From the NCBI RefSeq assembly GCF_000153325.1, contig NZ_CH724145.1, positions 1-64,000 of the forward strand: a stretch of DNA of 64,000 bases, in the 5' to 3' direction. Origin of the DNA: Photobacterium sp. SKA34 (lineage in GTDB: Bacteria > Pseudomonadota > Gammaproteobacteria > Enterobacterales > Vibrionaceae). A program made the translations under genes and the position numbers. Below, in pieces: positions 56,094 through 64,000 of this stretch; within the stretch, counting starts at the first letter, position 1; every line of letters starts with the position of its first letter. A model generated the notes under the pieces. The model made no database searches and had not been told where the DNA came from. It saw only the letters and a list, made by a program, of their open reading frames with translations.

Positions 56094-57347
56094 ATGATGC
56101 AGGTATTACAAGGTGCCCAAATGTTATTCGTTGCATTTGGCGCACTCGTTCTAGTCCCATTACTTACGGGGCTTGATCCTAGCGTAGCCCTCTTCGGCGC
56201 AGGTATAGGAACCCTCCTTTTTCAACTTGTCACAAAACGTTCTGTTCCTATCTTCCTCGCATCATCTTTTGCTTTTATCGCCCCTATTATGTATGGCATT
56301 CAAACGTGGGGAATCGCAAGTACTATGGGCGGCCTAATGATGGCTGGTATTGTCTACGTCATTATGGGAGTTATCATCAAAATACGAGGCGTTGGCTTTA
56401 TTCACAAATTGCTTCCTCCCGTTGTCGTCGGCCCTGTTATTATGGTGATCGGCTTAGGTTTAGCGCCAGCAGCCGTCAATATGGCAGTAGGTAAAACGGG
56501 GGATGGTGGCGTACAGTTGATTGCTCACGATACCGCACTATGGATTTCAGCCATTTCGTTAATCGTCACGATTGGCTTAAGTGTCTTTGCTAAGGGTATA
56601 TTAAAGCTTGTTCCTATCGTCGGGGGGATCACTGCAGGCTATATTACAAGTATTGCCTTTGGTGTGGTTGACTTTTCGCCTGTTCATAATGCAAGTTGGT
56701 TAGCACTTCCTAACTTCACCTTTCCTGAATTTAATATTAACGCAGTACTCTTTATGATCCCTGTTGCTATCGCGCCAGCGGTAGAGCACGTAGGTGATAT
56801 GCTGGCAATCTCAAACGTGACAGGAAAAGATTACCTAAAAAAGCCAGGCTTACACCGCACTATGGCGGGTGATGGTATCGCCACGATTGCTGCATCCCTT
56901 GTTGGCGCTCCACCAAATACGACTTATTCAGAAGTCACGGGGGCGGTAATGTTAACGAAAGCCTTTAATCCTGTGATCATGACATGGGCTGCGATAACAG
57001 CATTAGTATTAGCGTTTGTCGGTAAATTAGGCGCCGTATTACAAACGATTCCAGCACCAGTGATGGGCGGTATTATGATTTTACTATTTGGCTCTATCGC
57101 AACTGTTGGCTTAAATACGTTGATCAAAAATCAAGTCGATTTACATAAAGCGCGTAACTTAGTGATTGTCGCTGTAACATTGGTTTTTGGTATTGGTGGC
57201 ATGGCTTTTGGTATTGGTGAATTTAGCCTACAAGGCGTGAGCTTATGCGGTATTGTTGCGATTTTACTCAACCTGATTTTACCCAAAGACTTGGGCGAGA
57301 ATAATGTGGTAGACAATGCTCAAATCGAAGATACAGAGCACTTATAA
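56094..57347 (+). CDS. uraA: Uracil permease UraA
   Basis: A 417-residue NCS2-family proton/uracil symporter of the inner membrane, with about 14 hydrophobic segments. The family stretches QMLFVAFGALVLVPLLTGLD, SSFAFIAPI and APAVEHVGDM (Glu in TM8) and GAPPNTTYSE are visible. ATG 56094 has AAGGTG upstream; codons from 56040 give no credible membrane start. It converges with upp, so uptake and salvage of uracil sit side by side. Confidence 0.93.
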   Translation: MMQVLQGAQMLFVAFGALVLVPLLTGLDPSVALFGAGIGTLLFQLVTKRSVPIFLASSFAFIAPIMYGIQTWGIASTMGGLMMAGIVYVIMGVIIKIRGVGFIHKLLPPVVVGPVIMVIGLGLAPAAVNMAVGKTGDGGVQLIAHDTALWISAISLIVTIGLSVFAKGILKLVPIVGGITAGYITSIAFGVVDFSPVHNASWLALPNFTFPEFNINAVLFMIPVAIAPAVEHVGDMLAISNVTGKDYLKKPGLHRTMAGDGIATIAASLVGAPPNTTYSEVTGAVMLTKAFNPVIMTWAAITALVLAFVGKLGAVLQTIPAPVMGGIMILLFGSIATVGLNTLIKNQVDLHKARNLVIVAVTLVFGIGGMAFGIGEFSLQGVSLCGIVAILLNLILPKDLGENNVVDNAQIEDTEHL

Positions 57348-57383
57348 TTGCTTATCTTAACGTTTAGCACTTTTCAGAAATAA

Positions 57384-57411
57384 AAAACCGGACGTAATGT
57401 CCGGTTTTATT
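57384..57411. terminator. Bidirectional terminator between uraA and upp
   Basis: Perfect 10-bp stem AAAACCGGAC (57384-57393) / GTCCGGTTTT (57399-57408), flanked by A and T runs. Confidence 0.92.
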
Positions 57412-57429
57412 TTTTATCTTGTTTACTAA

Positions 57430-58056
57430 TTACTTAGTACCGAAGATTTTATCACCTGCATCGCCTAAACCAGGAACGATGTAGCCTTTATCGTTTAGCT
57501 TCTCATCAATTGCAGCGGTATATAGCTCAACATCAGGGTGTGCTTTCTCTAGTGCAGCAATACCTTCTGGTGCCGCAACTAACACTAGCACTTTAAATTG
57601 CGTACAACCGTGCTCTTTTAATAGATCTAGTGTTGCAATCATAGAACCACCCGTTGCTAGCATAGGGTCAACAACAAGCGCAATACGCTCGTCGATATTC
57701 GATGCTAACTTGTTGAAGTATGGAACTGGCTCAAGTGTTTCTTCATCACGGTAGATACCAACAACGCTGATACGTGCACTTGGCATATGCTCAAGCACAC
57801 CATCCATCATACCTAAACCTGCACGAAGAATTGGCACAACCGTTACTTTTTTACCTTTGAGCTGGTCAATTTCTACTGGACCATTCCAACCTTCAATCGT
57901 AACTTTTTCTGTCTCGAAGTCTGAAGTCGCTTCATATGTCAGTAGACTACCAACTTCAGTTGCTAACTCACGGAAACGCTTAGTGCTGATGTCACCTTCG
58001 CGCATAAGACCAATCTTATGTTTAACCAGTGGGTGTTTTACCTCAACAACTTTCAT
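57430..58056 (-). CDS. upp: Uracil phosphoribosyltransferase
   Basis: A 208-residue enzyme that makes UMP from uracil and PRPP. The PRPP-binding loop [18 protein letters not shown] is near 130-147, and the uracil-binding C-terminus [18 protein letters not shown] is intact. ATG 58056 follows CAGGAGTCAGAG and matches the E. coli start [14 protein letters not shown]; upstream codons to 58095 are not expected to be translated. Confidence 0.97.
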   Translation of the reverse strand: MKVVEVKHPLVKHKIGLMREGDISTKRFRELATEVGSLLTYEATSDFETEKVTIEGWNGPVEIDQLKGKKVTVVPILRAGLGMMDGVLEHMPSARISVVGIYRDEETLEPVPYFNKLASNIDERIALVVDPMLATGGSMIATLDLLKEHGCTQFKVLVLVAAPEGIAALEKAHPDVELYTAAIDEKLNDKGYIVPGLGDAGDKIFGTK

Positions 58057-58169
58057 CTCTGACTCCTGAGCAAATAAAAAATAAAATCGCATCATTATAT
58101 ACTAAGCCAAACGATTGCAGATAGTAGTAAACGTTTAACTGTTTACTTAACACCCAGCTAAAAAAATTG

Positions 58170-58185
58170 ACGCAAACGTTTTCCT
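58170..58185 (+). promoter_or_regulatory. PurR box upstream of purM
   Basis: ACGCAAACGTTTTCCT matches the E. coli PurR operator consensus ACGCAAACGTTTGCGT at 13 or more of 16 positions, with the first half-site perfect. It lies 64 bases before purM in the upp/purM divergent region, where E. coli also has a PurR site. It predicts purine repression of purMN. Confidence 0.75.
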
Positions 58186-58248
58186 TTAGGCGGTGACTGC
58201 TGTTATCATGTATTCGCTTTTTTACTTTAATACGTTGAGGGATCATCT

Positions 58249-59289
58249 GTGAGCGACAAAAACTCTTCTCTTAGTTACAAAGATGCTGGTGTTGATATCG
58301 ATGCTGGTAATGCATTAGTAGACCGTATTAAAGGGGTGGTAAAACGTACTCATCGCCCAGAAGTTATGGGGGGAATTGGTGGTTTTGGTGCACTTTGTTC
58401 ACTACCAACCAAATATAAAGAGCCAGTTTTAGTTTCAGGCACGGATGGTGTAGGAACTAAACTTCGCTTGGCTATGGATTTAAATCAACACGATTCAATC
58501 GGTATCGATCTGGTTGCTATGTGTGTTAACGATCTTATTGTTCAAGGTGCTGAACCTCTGTTCTTCCTTGATTACTATGCTACCGGTAAGTTAGATATTG
58601 ATACAGCAGCAAGTGTTGTAACAGGTATTGGCGAAGGCTGTATCCAATCAGGTTGTGCTCTAATTGGTGGTGAAACTGCTGAAATGCCGGGCATGTACCA
58701 CGGTGAAGATTACGATGTGGCAGGCTTCTGCGTTGGTGTTGTTGAAAAAGCAGATATCATCGATGGCTCAAAAGTGACTGCTGGTGATGCACTTATCGCT
58801 GTAGGTTCAAGCGGTCCACACTCAAACGGTTACTCATTAGTACGTAAAATCATTGAAGTATCCAATGCTGATTTGAGTGAAGAATTAGAAGGTAAAACAC
58901 TTTCTGAACACCTATTAACACCAACCAAAATTTACGTTAAATCAACGCTAAAAATGATGGAGAGCTGTGACGTACATGCTATTTCACACATTACAGGCGG
59001 TGGTTTCTGGGAAAATATCCCACGTGTCCTTCCTACTGGCACAAAAGCGGTTGTAAATGGTGCGAGCTGGCAATGGCCTGCAATCTTCAACTGGCTACAA
59101 ACTGCAGGTAATGTAGAAACTTACGAAATGTACCGTACGTTTAACTGTGGTGTTGGCCTGGTGATTGCCCTTCCACAAGACCAAGCACAACAAGCCATTG
59201 ATATCCTAAATGCTGAAGGCGAAAACGCATGGCTACTAGGTGAAATTGCGAACGCTGCTGATAACGAAGAGCAAGTTGAGATCAAATAA
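58249..59289 (+). CDS. purM: Phosphoribosylformylglycinamidine cyclo-ligase
   Basis: A 346-residue AIR synthetase of purine biosynthesis. The [20 protein letters not shown] start, GTDGVGTKL loop (near 65-73) and [16 protein letters not shown] segment are family hallmarks. The start is GTG 58249 with GAGGG upstream. It is followed by purN, the enzyme that acts earlier in the same pathway. Confidence 0.97.
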   Translation: MSDKNSSLSYKDAGVDIDAGNALVDRIKGVVKRTHRPEVMGGIGGFGALCSLPTKYKEPVLVSGTDGVGTKLRLAMDLNQHDSIGIDLVAMCVNDLIVQGAEPLFFLDYYATGKLDIDTAASVVTGIGEGCIQSGCALIGGETAEMPGMYHGEDYDVAGFCVGVVEKADIIDGSKVTAGDALIAVGSSGPHSNGYSLVRKIIEVSNADLSEELEGKTLSEHLLTPTKIYVKSTLKMMESCDVHAISHITGGGFWENIPRVLPTGTKAVVNGASWQWPAIFNWLQTAGNVETYEMYRTFNCGVGLVIALPQDQAQQAIDILNAEGENAWLLGEIANAADNEEQVEIK

Positions 59290-59314
59290 CTCTCAACAGT
59301 GCTAACTAGTAAAA

Positions 59315-59341
59315 AGAATGAGGACGCTATGTCCTCATTCT
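59315..59341 (+). terminator. Hairpin between purM and purN
   Basis: Perfect 11-bp stem AGAATGAGGAC (59315-59325) / GTCCTCATTCT (59331-59341), without a good T-run. It may be partial termination; the 138-bp gap leaves room for a separate purN promoter. Confidence 0.5.
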
Positions 59342-59427
59342 GCTATCTATACTTCAATAACCTTTAAAAATGTACTAGTTTAGCCATGATACATCTCCAG
59401 CTTACAACACAATAGTAGTCCCAGATT

Positions 59428-60063
59428 ATGAAAAATATCGTTGTTCTCATTTCAGGTAGCGGAAGCAACCTACAAGCCATTTTTGAAGCCCAAATACCAA
59501 ACGCAAAAGTTGTTGCCGTTTTTTCTAATAAAAAAGAAGCTTACGGTTTAGAGCGTGCGAAACAATTTGGCGCTGCTGATCATTTTATTAATCCAAAGTC
59601 ATTTGAATCTCGTGAAGCTTTCGATAATGAATTAATGAAACAAATAGATGAATACCAACCTGATATTATTGTGCTCGCGGGCTATATGCGTATTCTGAGT
59701 AAAGAATTTGTTCTTCATTACATGGGCAAAATGGTAAATATTCACCCTTCTCTACTGCCTAAATATCCGGGCCTACGCACCCACCAGCGTGCTATTGATG
59801 CATCAGATAAAGAGCACGGAACCAGTGTTCACTTTGTCACAGAAGAATTAGATGGCGGACCTGTAGTACTGCAAGCTAAAGTTCCCGTTTTTGAGGATGA
59901 TAATGCCGATACTCTCGCTTCACGCGTGCTAACACAAGAACACGGCATTTATCCAATTGTTGTAAAATGGTTAGCCGATGAACGCTTAACCATGAAAAAT
60001 CGAAAAGCATATTTAGATGGTTTAGAACTTGGTGCTCATGGCTACGCCGCCGAAGATAGTTAA
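59428..60063 (+). CDS. purN: Phosphoribosylglycinamide formyltransferase
   Basis: A 211-residue folate-dependent GAR transformylase. ISGSGSNLQAIFEA (near 8-21) binds GAR. The catalytic Asn-His-Asp set is in VNIHPSLLPKYPGL (near 104-117) and the conserved DGGPVV (near 142-147). Typical length. A strong terminator follows. Confidence 0.96.
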   Translation: MKNIVVLISGSGSNLQAIFEAQIPNAKVVAVFSNKKEAYGLERAKQFGAADHFINPKSFESREAFDNELMKQIDEYQPDIIVLAGYMRILSKEFVLHYMGKMVNIHPSLLPKYPGLRTHQRAIDASDKEHGTSVHFVTEELDGGPVVLQAKVPVFEDDNADTLASRVLTQEHGIYPIVVKWLADERLTMKNRKAYLDGLELGAHGYAAEDS

Positions 60064-60092
60064 ATAGAAACACAATATTAATACCAAACTTG

Positions 60093-60127
60093 CTGAAGTA
60101 TACTGAGTATGCTTCAGTATTTTTTTT
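60093..60127 (+). terminator. Terminator after purN
   Basis: Stem CTGAAGTATA (60093-60102) / TATGCTTCAG (60108-60117) with one mismatch, followed by TATTTTTTTT. Confidence 0.85.
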
Positions 60128-60223
60128 AAATTCACATCAAATATCTAAATAGCAATATCGGTCAGGTAATTATTACGATTTGGTTTTATAATTTTCTCAC
60201 AATAAAACCAAGAGTATAAATAT

Positions 60224-61378
60224 ATGCCAATCAGTCCACTTCTAAAGTCAGAAATCAACACAGGTCGCCACGATGGTATCGTTGCAACAATTTCAAGGTT
60301 TAATGGAACCCCTCCTCTAGATAAATTAAAGGATAGATTTAAAGAAATTTTAAATGCAAACCCTTGGATTGGAGCGAAACTAATAAGCAATAATGATGAT
60401 GAAATTGCATGTCAAATACCAGAAATAGTTAATGATAGTTCCCCATTTTTAGAGTTTTTTGATATAAAAGATTTGTTGAATGAAAACGCAAACATTAATA
60501 ATCTTATTGAAATAATCGATAATAGCCAAGACAAAGAGGTAATTAATAAACTTTACCCATTACCAACAAAAGAATGTATTAACATTGATACTCCATTAAT
60601 AAAGTTTAGTCTCATTGAAGATAAAAAAGAAAAAGAATTTGCGATTATCTATTCAATGAATCATATTATTGGTGATGGAACAAGCTATTATCAGCTATTA
60701 AGTTTATTAAGCTTTGATGAAGAAATTAAACCTTTTAACTTTGAGAGGAAATTACAATTTTCCAGAATCGAAGGAGAGGTTAATAATTTAACTTCCATAG
60801 AAAAAAAGACGTTTGCGAAAAAGATAAACTTAGAATTAATTCATAAATTAAAAGATGAAACTAACGAAAACTTGCACGGTGAATGGGTGTCTACCCATGA
60901 TATTATCAGTTCATTATTTTTTAATTCAGTAAAGCCAGATCTAGCCATATTTCCAGTAAATGCGAGACCTCATATCAATTACCTTGATGAGACGGATGTT
61001 GGAAATTATATCAAGCCAATAATTATCAGTAGTGAAAGTACCCTGACGGCTCAAGATATACGTCATGCAATCAATAAATTTAGACGAACACCTGAAGATA
61101 ATGATTCTTGTATAACTATTTTAAATCAGCCGAAAGCCCAACCTAGTAAAGCAGTACTGACAAGTTGGGTACAAAATTATAAACAACTTTCATTGGGTTC
61201 TGAATGCTCTTACGTCGCTCATTACCCTGTGAAACCTAGTTACTTACATGGTGATTCGATAGATGGTTTAGATCATATTGCTGTTTTATTCTGCTTAAAT
61301 GCATCAACTTGGCTATTAGCAGGAATGACATCAAACTTAACCTGGCTTAAAGGTAATATTCTATTCGATAACGAATAG
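60224..61378 (+). CDS. Stand-alone condensation-domain-like acyltransferase
   Basis: A 384-residue protein with the fold signature of the chloramphenicol acetyltransferase/condensation-domain group. NHIIGDGTSY near residue 147 matches HxxxDG, here with Asn in place of the first His of the HHxxxDG form. Upstream are LNANPWIGAKL, and a late ARPHIN stretch resembles the substrate-tunnel motif. It is markedly AT-rich and Lys/Asn-rich compared with its neighbours and is alone, without carrier or adenylation domains. Substrate unknown; transfer from elsewhere is plausible. Confidence 0.7.
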   Translation: MPISPLLKSEINTGRHDGIVATISRFNGTPPLDKLKDRFKEILNANPWIGAKLISNNDDEIACQIPEIVNDSSPFLEFFDIKDLLNENANINNLIEIIDNSQDKEVINKLYPLPTKECINIDTPLIKFSLIEDKKEKEFAIIYSMNHIIGDGTSYYQLLSLLSFDEEIKPFNFERKLQFSRIEGEVNNLTSIEKKTFAKKINLELIHKLKDETNENLHGEWVSTHDIISSLFFNSVKPDLAIFPVNARPHINYLDETDVGNYIKPIIISSESTLTAQDIRHAINKFRRTPEDNDSCITILNQPKAQPSKAVLTSWVQNYKQLSLGSECSYVAHYPVKPSYLHGDSIDGLDHIAVLFCLNASTWLLAGMTSNLTWLKGNILFDNE

Positions 61379-61449
61379 CCTTATTTTGTCTTTCTTTATG
61401 ATTGTTATACTCATTTTGGTATTAACTTTATACTAACCCTATAAGCTAT

Positions 61450-62337
61450 TTAAGGATTAATTTTCCTGCATACCGGTATACAGACTTTTGTAATTAATTC
61501 CGTTTCAGGAACGAAAAGCGGAGAGTTAATATGCTCAAAAAGGATGGGAGCTGGTAATGGCTCCCATTGTGTTTCTGGTAACCATTCGGTAAGAACATTA
61601 GTGATGGCATGAACAAAACCATAAACTTCTCTTTGTCCAACATAAGTAACAACAGCAAAATATCCTCTTGAAATGGTTCCTGAAAATATACCAAGATCAT
61701 TAGGCAAGACTTTACAGTTAATTGAAATGGCAATATCACATCGATAATCAGATCCCGCGCTCTCTAAGGGGTTTGCATATGGAATAGTAATAAACGGTAT
61801 CGATTTAACACTTGTTTCACTATAGAAATTATTTTCTACCAACCATGAAACTAATATATCAAAAGTTTTCATGCCTTCCAGATATTCCCCTTTGTGAGTA
61901 ATCATTACACATTCCCTACTCGGGTATTCCTCTATTTTAATTTCATACTTCTTTTCTCTCACGGGTACTCGAATATTAAACCTATGCCCCCAACTTGACC
62001 ATTGAGGGCTCTTTCTAAACTCTGTTGGCGTTTGATCAAATAGCCTAACAAATGCGCGAGTAAATGCTTCAGGACTTTCAAATCCAGCTAAAAGTGCAAT
62101 ATCTATTATTTTTAGCTCTTTAAAGTAAACTAATTCGAAAGAAGCACGACGTAGTCGAGAAAGTAATATATAACGATGTGGACTAACACCAACCATAGAT
62201 TTAAATACACGCTGAAAATGATACTTTGAGAGTCTTACAACATCACTTAGCTCTTGCAATGAATATTTTTCATTAGGTTCACTGTCAATTAAATAACAAA
62301 CCAAACTCAGTCTCTCTTCAATATCATTCTTTTTCAT
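61450..62337 (-). CDS. AraC-family regulator with GyrI-like domain
   Basis: A 295-residue regulator. The N-terminal AraC DNA-binding domain (about 1-110) has two helix-turn-helix units, including YSLQELSDVVRLSKYHFQRV and IDIALLAGFESPEAFTRAF. The C-terminal half (about 125-290) is a GyrI/Rob-like ligand domain (PVREKKYEIKIEEYPSRECV). This layout matches Rob/SoxS-related multidrug-binding regulators. It converges with the acyltransferase gene; its targets are not known. Confidence 0.88.
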   Translation of the reverse strand: MKKNDIEERLSLVCYLIDSEPNEKYSLQELSDVVRLSKYHFQRVFKSMVGVSPHRYILLSRLRRASFELVYFKELKIIDIALLAGFESPEAFTRAFVRLFDQTPTEFRKSPQWSSWGHRFNIRVPVREKKYEIKIEEYPSRECVMITHKGEYLEGMKTFDILVSWLVENNFYSETSVKSIPFITIPYANPLESAGSDYRCDIAISINCKVLPNDLGIFSGTISRGYFAVVTYVGQREVYGFVHAITNVLTEWLPETQWEPLPAPILFEHINSPLFVPETELITKVCIPVCRKINP

Positions 62338-62611
62338 AGCAAACCTAAAATATCTAACAATAAAACTATTACATATTTTATCACAAAAATTCGTTTATAT
62401 TTTTAATAAAAAACTTACTCAGCGTTAAAAAATAAAACCTACTATTCAATAAATATATTTAACCCGCCATAAAATAAAAAGTTAGGAGCATGACTATGGC
62501 TTATTTGTTGTATTTTCCTTTGAAGATAATGTTAACAATAAAAAAGGCGATCATTTGATCGCCCTTTCTTTTGTCAGCCAAATTGTTATAACCGTTCGAT
62601 CTTACAGCGAC
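62338..62611. other. AT-rich gap with a yafJ terminator
   Basis: This 274-bp region lies between the AraC-type start and the yafJ stop. It is AT-rich and holds one clear hairpin (62546-62563). I see no supported gene or recognisable regulatory site beyond that. Confidence 0.5.
62543..62570 (-). terminator. Terminator downstream of yafJ
   Basis: Stem GGCGATCA (62546-62553) / TGATCGCC (62556-62563) with A-run before and T-rich tract after, so it can serve the minus-strand yafJ transcript. Confidence 0.8.
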
Positions 62612-63397
62612 TTATTCAGCCGCCAGTTGATTAAATACTGGCTCACCAAAATGGAACGCAATAAACTCACCTATTGCCATTTTGTGCCAACTTTCATCAT
62701 TAGTTAACGGTTGAGTTGCAATGACCGTCACCACATCCTTAGGTGTCGTTTCTTGTTGAAAATCAATTGTGACATCTTCATCAATCAATGAGGCTTGGCC
62801 AAATGGTGCTCGACGCGTGATCCAATGCAAATTATTGGTACAATAGGTAAGTACGTACTCACCATTGCTTAATAGCATATTGTAAACGCCAAGCTGACGT
62901 AACTGCTCACAACACTCAGCAAAGTAGCTAAATACTGGATTTAAATCGTCCGGCAATTCTGTAAACTTCGATTCAAGTTGATTGAGCAACCAACAGAAAG
63001 CAATTTCACTGTCGGTATCACCTACCGCTTTATGTCTACCAGTTTCCAAACTCTCATAACCCGTTAACTGACCGTTATGAGCAAACGTCCAATAATTTCC
63101 CCAAAGCTCACGGGTAAATGGATGGGTGTTTTCTAAGTTAACTCCACCACGGTTAGCTTGGCGAATATGGCTCACTACTGCCCGGCTTTTTATTGGATAT
63201 TGTTGTACTAATTCAGCAATACGAGACTGACAGCTTGGATTAGGATCTTTAAAGGTTCGAAACCCCTTGCCTTCATAAAACGTAATACCCCAACCGTCAC
63301 GATGAGGGCCTGTATTACCCCCTCGCTGCATTAATCCAGTGAAACTAAAGCAAATATCTGTTGGCACATTTGCGCTCATGCCTAGCAATTCACACAT
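62612..63397 (-). CDS. yafJ: Class II glutamine amidotransferase-like YafJ
   Basis: A 261-residue protein with an N-terminal nucleophile fold: Cys2 after Met (MCELLGMSANVP), then HRDGWGITFYEG near 33-44 and SHIRQANRGGVNLENTHPF near 77-95. It is the YafJ/DUG3-like group of type II glutamine amidotransferases, possibly acting on gamma-glutamyl compounds. It lies next to gmhA as in E. coli. The physiological substrate is not settled. Confidence 0.92.
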   Translation of the reverse strand: MCELLGMSANVPTDICFSFTGLMQRGGNTGPHRDGWGITFYEGKGFRTFKDPNPSCQSRIAELVQQYPIKSRAVVSHIRQANRGGVNLENTHPFTRELWGNYWTFAHNGQLTGYESLETGRHKAVGDTDSEIAFCWLLNQLESKFTELPDDLNPVFSYFAECCEQLRQLGVYNMLLSNGEYVLTYCTNNLHWITRRAPFGQASLIDEDVTIDFQQETTPKDVVTVIATQPLTNDESWHKMAIGEFIAFHFGEPVFNQLAAE

Positions 63398-63460
63398 ATT
63401 CCTTTATGCCCTTTTATTATTAATTAACGATACTTATCAATAGCCAGAATGACCTAAGGC

Positions 63461-64000
63461 TTATTCTGCTGCCATTTCCTTTTCCACTAGCATAATTAAA
63501 ATATGAATAATCTTAATATGAATTTCTTGAATGCGATCCGCATAACCGAAGTGAGGAACACGAATTTCAACATCCGCTAAGCCAGCCATCTGACCGCCAT
63601 CTTTACCGGTTAAGGCAATTGTCTTCATACCTTTGGCTTTTGCAGCTTCAATCGCTTTTAAAATATTGCCTGAATTACCAGAAGTAGATAGACCAAACAA
63701 TACATCACCTTTAGCGCCAACAGCTTCTAAATAGCGCGAAAATACGTATTCATAGCCGAAGTCATTACTTACACATGATAAGTGGCTTGGATCAGAAATC
63801 GCGATACCAGGATAACCAGGACGGTTTTCGCGGTAACGACCCGTTAGCTCTTCAGCAAAGTGCATTGCATCACAATGTGAACCACCATTACCACAAGACA
63901 GTACTTTACCGCCTTGCTTAAAGGAATCAGCCAATAGCTTTGCTGCCGCTTCAATATCAGCAAGGTTTTTATCATCACTTAAAAAGCGATTTAGCACATC
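63461..64000 (-). CDS. gmhA: Sedoheptulose-7-phosphate isomerase GmhA, partial
   Basis: All but roughly the first dozen residues of GmhA/LpcA, the first enzyme of heptose synthesis for the LPS inner core. The SIS-fold motifs [30 protein letters not shown] and [13 protein letters not shown] are present. The gene runs off the right edge of the window, so its true start is not seen; the Met at 63997 aligns inside the protein. Confidence 0.95.
   Translation of the reverse strand, partial: DVLNRFLSDDKNLADIEAAAKLLADSFKQGGKVLSCGNGGSHCDAMHFAEELTGRYRENRPGYPGIAISDPSHLSCVSNDFGYEYVFSRYLEAVGAKGDVLFGLSTSGNSGNILKAIEAAKAKGMKTIALTGKDGGQMAGLADVEIRVPHFGYADRIQEIHIKIIHILIMLVEKEMAAE

Noticed and set aside
1..64000. 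CRISPR arrays.
   Set aside because: No short regularly spaced direct repeats were seen; the only regular repeat is the tRNA array.

Overview
The window is a low-GC gammaproteobacterial chromosome segment. The gene order (tRNA-Leu cluster, ubiF, miaB, ybeZ, ybeY, corC, lnt, leuS, lptE, holA, rsfS, rlmH, mrdA, rodA, rlpA, dacA, ybeD, lipB, lipA, then bamC, dapA, gcvR, bcp, perM, bepA, yfgD, uraA, upp, purM, purN) and the protein sequences fit Vibrionaceae, most likely Photobacterium or a close relative. That assignment is an inference from protein resemblance and gene order, not from a search.

Layout: 1-440 holds three tandem tRNA-Leu(UAG) genes in a 167-bp repeat. 547-23087 is a housekeeping block for ubiquinone synthesis, tRNA/rRNA modification and maturation, lipoprotein acylation, LPS export, the DNA polymerase clamp loader, the rod-shape peptidoglycan machinery and lipoate synthesis. 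23178-26412 carries bamC, dapA, gcvR and the 5' part of bcp. 49958-64000 returns to chromosome: the 3' end of bcp, perM, a TusA-like gene, bepA, yfgD, a wrbA-like gene, DUF2069 and DUF2066 genes, uraA/upp/purM/purN, a condensation-domain-like gene, an AraC/GyrI regulator, yafJ and the edge of gmhA.

Between them, about 23.5 kb (26413-49957) is a genomic island that splits bcp after codon 111. Its left end is a four-gene overlapping operon of three large tyrosine-recombinase-like proteins and one small coiled-coil protein, followed by cargo and a short AT-rich right end. This is the published GInt (ginABCD) architecture. The ends share an imperfect inverted repeat, and the two halves of bcp would join in frame into a 154-residue protein. 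The first cargo gene is a complete but divergent bcp homologue lacking the usual resolving cysteine, so the island appears to replace the gene it breaks.

The rest of the cargo looks like genome defence. It has a serine recombinase; a superfamily-2 helicase with a small winged-helix partner and a divergent Xre regulator, with two matching palindromes between the divergent genes; and an operon-like run of AbiE-type toxin-antitoxin, HsdM, HsdS, HsdR, a YgjP-like metalloprotease, a PD-(D/E)XK-like protein and a zinc-ribbon protein. A tyrosine recombinase sits near the right end. The helicase is broken by an IS66-family insertion with a perfect 8-bp target duplication; removing the IS restores a 457-codon reading frame exactly. 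The IS's own large transposase gene is frameshifted.
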